DNA from: Nematopogon swammerdamellus
Taxonomy: Eukaryota; Arthropoda; Insecta; Lepidoptera; Adelidae
DNA length: 64,000 bases
NCBI GenBank assembly: GCA_946902875.1
Contig: OX336339.1
Location: 23,777,349 to 23,841,348, forward strand
Reading direction: 5' to 3'
The position numbers and the translations under genes were made by a program. The first letter of the stretch is position 1. Each line of letters opens with the position of its first letter. The notes beneath the pieces were generated by a model that made no database searches, was not told the DNA's origin, and worked only from the letters and a program-made list of their open reading frames with translations. Positions 60,911-64,000 of the stretch are shown here, one piece after another.

Positions 60911-61450
60911 TTACTAGGTTGTAGGGTTTAACCCGCCCGGGTTGGTACCACTGCACTGAATGAAAGGTCGATCGAAACGGCTATGTAAATATTTTGTGTT
61001 TGCCATCCAGTTCAGTGTAGCCGGCACGACCGAAGGGAAGCACTGACGTGGCACCAAGTTCACCCGGTGTTATGGGGTGACATCACGGATGTTGTAGGTG
61101 ATGTAGCCAACCGTGTCAGTTTCAATAAAAAAACAAAAATAAAAATTATATGGTGCATAACGAGGCAATCCGCCGACGCACCAAAGCAGTCGATATTGGA
61201 TACCGGGTGGCTAAGCTCAAGTGGCAGTGGACTGGGCACGTCAGCCGAAGAGACGACGACCGTTGGAGTAACCGTGTCCTACACTGGCGTCTGTGGACAG
61301 GAAAACAGAGTGTGGGAAGACCACCCCCCAGGTGGGACGACGACATCAAGTACGTCGGCGGAAAGCCTTGCCGGGAGGACTGGAGGAAAATTGGAGAGGC
61401 GTATGTCCAGCAGTGGACGCTTACACGCTGACGCTGACTGACTGACTGTG
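60911..61450 (+). pseudogene. S1 tail plus reverse-transcriptase C-terminal fragment
   Basis: S1-family repeat (60911-61128) resumes after the non-LTR insertion. It is followed at 61150-61440 by a plus-strand frame with RVAKLKWQWTGHVSRRDDDR, VGRPPPRWDDDIKYVGG, EDWRKIGEAYVQQWT, the C-terminal tail of RTE-type endonuclease-reverse transcriptases. Confidence 0.75.
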
Positions 61451-61545
61451 AATAGAGGAATAAAATAATAATAATAAATTTATTGCACTCATTGTCAATT
61501 TGTCACTGTTATCTTATCGGTCATACATAATTAATTTTTTATTCA

Positions 61546-61875
61546 TGAATATTGTACATATCACACACGGTGAATCCCGACAATCGGGGTAAGCAGAGTA
61601 ATCGGTGTTGTGCTGCAAGAACTCTGGTAAATTACAGCACAACACCGACCACCACGTTTCGCAAAGTATTCGAACAAGATTCAATCGATCAAGCAGCAAG
61701 TAAGGCACGAAGACCCACCTGCTGCATGACTCGGTGGAAGTACCATGCCAAGGAGAGAGGTGGCGATCCCGTCGCCCTTTAGCACGGCATCTTGTCCTTA
61801 TCCCTTAGTCGCCTTTTACGACATGCACGGGGAGAGATGCAGTGGGGCTATTCTTTTTAAGTACCGGGCCCACAC
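61546..61875 (+). repeat. Family H hairpin repeat plus gagagatgcagtggg tail
   Basis: Contains 'cgacaatcggggtaagcaga', the gtgttgtgctg/cagcacaacac hairpin and the 'cggggagagatgcagtgggg' tail. A near copy lies at 62150-62478, and an older one at 18487-18745. Confidence 0.7.
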
Positions 61876-61906
61876 CTATGTATTTATTGTTTATCTTTTT
61901 CATTAG

Positions 61907-62089
61907 TACTGGAATGACAAGAAAGGTAATGCAAAGAAAAATGCAGCCGTGCGCGTCAAATCAATGGAGACGAGGGTCGGGGTCGGCAAGCAGCCAGAGC
62001 CGTCGGATCTGGAAGTCCGAATTCTAAATTTAATAGGGGAGGAAATTGGCGATGGAATTTCAGGGGGGGCTCCCCCGTTACGGTCAAAG
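61907..62089 (+). CDS. Myb/SANT-like protein, exon 2
   Basis: After acceptor cattag, YWNDKKGNAKKNAAVRVKSM continues the same domain (W..K..AKKNAA), then a linker ending APPLRSK at donor gtaaga. 61 codons, phase 0 on both sides. The 7.6-kb intron from 54270 carries the whole insertion nest. Confidence 0.65.
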
Positions 62090-62149
62090 GTAAGAATAAT
62101 TTGTTTTTCTGATTTCTGAGGACACCTACGTCTGTATGGCCTGCCTTAA

Positions 62150-62478
62150 GGTGCTGCATACATACCACACGGCACACGTGCATCCCGACAATCGGGGTAA
62201 GCAGACTAATCGGAGTTGTGCTGCATGTACTCTTGTAAATTACAGCACAACACCGACCACCACGTTCAGCAAAGTATTCAGACAAGATAACTAAGTAAGG
62301 TTACGAAGACCCACCCAGCTGCATGACTCGGTGGAAGGACCGTTCCAAGGTGAGAGGTGGCTAGCCCCTCGCCATTTAGCGCTGGACATTTTCCTTATCC
62401 CTTGGTCGCCTTTTACAACGTGCACAGGGAGAGATGCAGTGGGGCTATTCTTTTCAAGTACCGTACCCACACGGTATG
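62150..62478 (+). repeat. Family H hairpin repeat, second copy
   Basis: Same layout as 61546-61875, diverged by small changes. Lies in the intron between Myb/SANT-like exons 2 and 3. Confidence 0.7.
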
Positions 62479-62913
62479 TAGATATGTACTGCATATGTGT
62501 GCATAAGGATAGGTATGTCAGAAACTGATTATAATCAACACAAATACCTACATGTTTAGGCATCTGGTTTGGTCGTCAGACAAAGCTTTCTTGTGCCACC
62601 TCAAATGTAGGGGTTTTCATGGGTTCCAGTACATCCTTTTGCTATCCTTAGCTATCCCAACCAAAAACATGTATCTACAAATCTATATGTACCTCGGAAG
62701 CATAGGGTATCAAGTGCCATTGAGTTTCAAGTTGCCAAAAACCATAATCTATATGGAAATTTAATACAATTTATACTACAATTTTGCAATTTGTTCTATC
62801 TCTCGATCACACGCTTTGCAAGGTGCTGCTTCATAAATAGTTCGAAACATTGGATTTTTTTGCAGATAAGTTACGTGGTTTTATCTAGTCCTAACGCCTT
62901 AATATTTTTCCAG

Positions 62914-63099
62914 CTTGGTGAAGGGGAATACAGCTCCGATACCGCTGCCACACCCTTGGTGGCGTGGATGGATGGTGACGGCAGCGAAGACGAGAAACCA
63001 ACGGTTGACTCCTTCCCAGACTCTGACTCAGAAATGGTTTCACCTTCTATCAATTCTACCACAAGTGATTATATTGTTTTTTTTTTAATGAGATGGTGA
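62914..63099 (+). CDS. Myb/SANT-like protein, exon 3 (acidic)
   Basis: After tttccag: LGEGEYSSDTAATPLVAWMD, then an Asp/Ser/Glu-rich stretch (PDSDSEMVSPSINS). Phase fits exon 2. Either it stops at 63097-63099 after a T-rich stretch or splices near 63075 (weak gttttt) to a further exon at 63452. Similar proteins have acidic middle regions. Confidence 0.5.
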   Translation, partial: LGEGEYSSDTAATPLVAWMDGDGSEDEKPTVDSFPDSDSEMVSPSINSTTSDYIVFFLMRW

Positions 63100-64000
63100 A
63101 GCAAATCAAAATAAAATTTTAGAACCACAAGAAAAAATAAAATAAAAATTGTATAAAACCTGACTATGAAAAATTAAGGAAATAACAAGCGTAAAAGCTA
63201 CAAAAACTTTTTTATTCACAATTCCACTGCAATTTGCTGCCACAGCCACAGTAAGCAGTAACGCTGGTTGCTTCTCTCGCTGCGATCTGTCTCTTACTGG
63301 GATGAGGTCCATTGACCCCATTACCCTCTTCTTGTCTGGATTAAAATCCTGAGATCAAGCTTGAAACGCTGTTCCTGTGTACTCTGGTTCTTTCGAATTT
63401 ATACATAAACGCAACTAATGACAAAAAAACACCAAAAATTTTATTTGCAGCGGCGGCACGCAACAACCGCACGCACATCACGACTTCCCTTAGAGAACTG
63501 GAAAATACTATTTGCGAAGTTTGTAATTTTTTTCGTCAAAGTTGGCAACAAAGTAATCAGATCAAGTAGAGTATATCTTCACCCTTGTCTATAAGTATAA
63601 CTGTTTCGACACTCATCTGAATAAGATAAAAAAGTAACTAAGTGAATCAAAACCGAATAAGTGAAAAAAATAAAATATAAATACACCAGTGAACTATGAA
63701 ATTGATTTAGATACATCAGCCCAAGCTGCCTGTCTAAAATAAAATAAATAAATTGAAATTGAGTTATATCCCTATAATGAAAGATAATGTATTTTAACAC
63801 CGAAAGTCGCCACACTGCGGGCAAGTAGGTGTTGCCACAGGCATTTTGGGTACATGTCGGCGCTGGCATGTAGGTCTTGCTACGGGCGCCTGAACAGTGA
63901 TCAACTTTCCTTGTTGTTTCCTTGATTTTTTGTATTCATGTTTTATTTTATCTGAGCGTGGTTTCGCGAGGAATGGTGTTATAGGCTGTGTCTGATCTTC
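63100..64000. other. AT-rich end of window
   Basis: Apart from the tentative exon at 63452-63540 and a short non-LTR 3' scrap at 63706-63765, I see nothing supportable. Confidence 0.4.
63452..63540 (+). CDS. Possible terminal exon of the Myb/SANT-like protein
   Basis: After tttgcag, one frame reads ARNNRTHITTSLRELENTIC, which looks like protein. A diverged copy lies at 35695-35820. The reading phase from exon 3 is not established, so this exon is tentative. Confidence 0.3.

Overview
The window looks like nuclear DNA from an insect, most likely a moth or butterfly. It has AT-rich intergenic DNA, small exons with GT/AG borders, metazoan DNA-repair genes, and a very dense load of tRNA-like SINEs, non-LTR remnants, short MITEs and PIF/Harbinger, hAT, mariner and Penelope debris of the kind common in Lepidoptera. 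The species call is inference. No prokaryotic features are present.

Two host genes are well supported. (1) About 3.4-22.2 kb, plus strand: a complete XPF/ERCC4 (fly mei-9) structure-specific DNA-repair endonuclease. I assembled it by hand into 16 exons. All splice phases agree, the total is 2841 nt (946 codons plus stop), and the catalytic ERKxxxD motif and tandem HhH region are intact. (2) About 29.0-36.7 kb, minus strand: protein-L-isoaspartate O-methyltransferase (Pcmt). Six exons join in phase; the last few C-terminal codons are uncertain. The two genes converge, with their 3' ends separated by about 7 kb of repeat-rich DNA. One repairs DNA and the other repairs aged proteins, and nothing suggests joint regulation.

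The right half (37-64 kb) is accessory. At 37.3-39.4 kb a tandem-repeat element is broken by a hAT-like element (8-bp target duplication) and by a Penelope-like GIY-YIG fragment with a hammerhead-ribozyme-like 3' motif. At 39.5-40.2 kb there is a TIR element with a MADF pseudo-exon. At 41.8-47.9 kb lies a decaying, intron-containing copy of a large zinc-ligand-bearing protein family that I recognise as recurrent in animal genomes but cannot name; it is the best candidate for an under-described system. At 50.7 kb there is a near-perfect palindrome with target duplication that also carries hammerhead-like motifs. At 51.7-52.4 kb there is a dead mariner.

From 54.1 to 63.5 kb the exons of a Myb/SANT-like (zeste-type) protein gene are spread around a nest of insertions: a Harbinger element with MADF coding, and a nearly full-length ORF2 non-LTR retrotransposon whose RNase H domain is split by a 1.0-kb element carrying a THAP zinc-finger exon. 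Several insertions have clear target duplications, so their relative order can be read directly.
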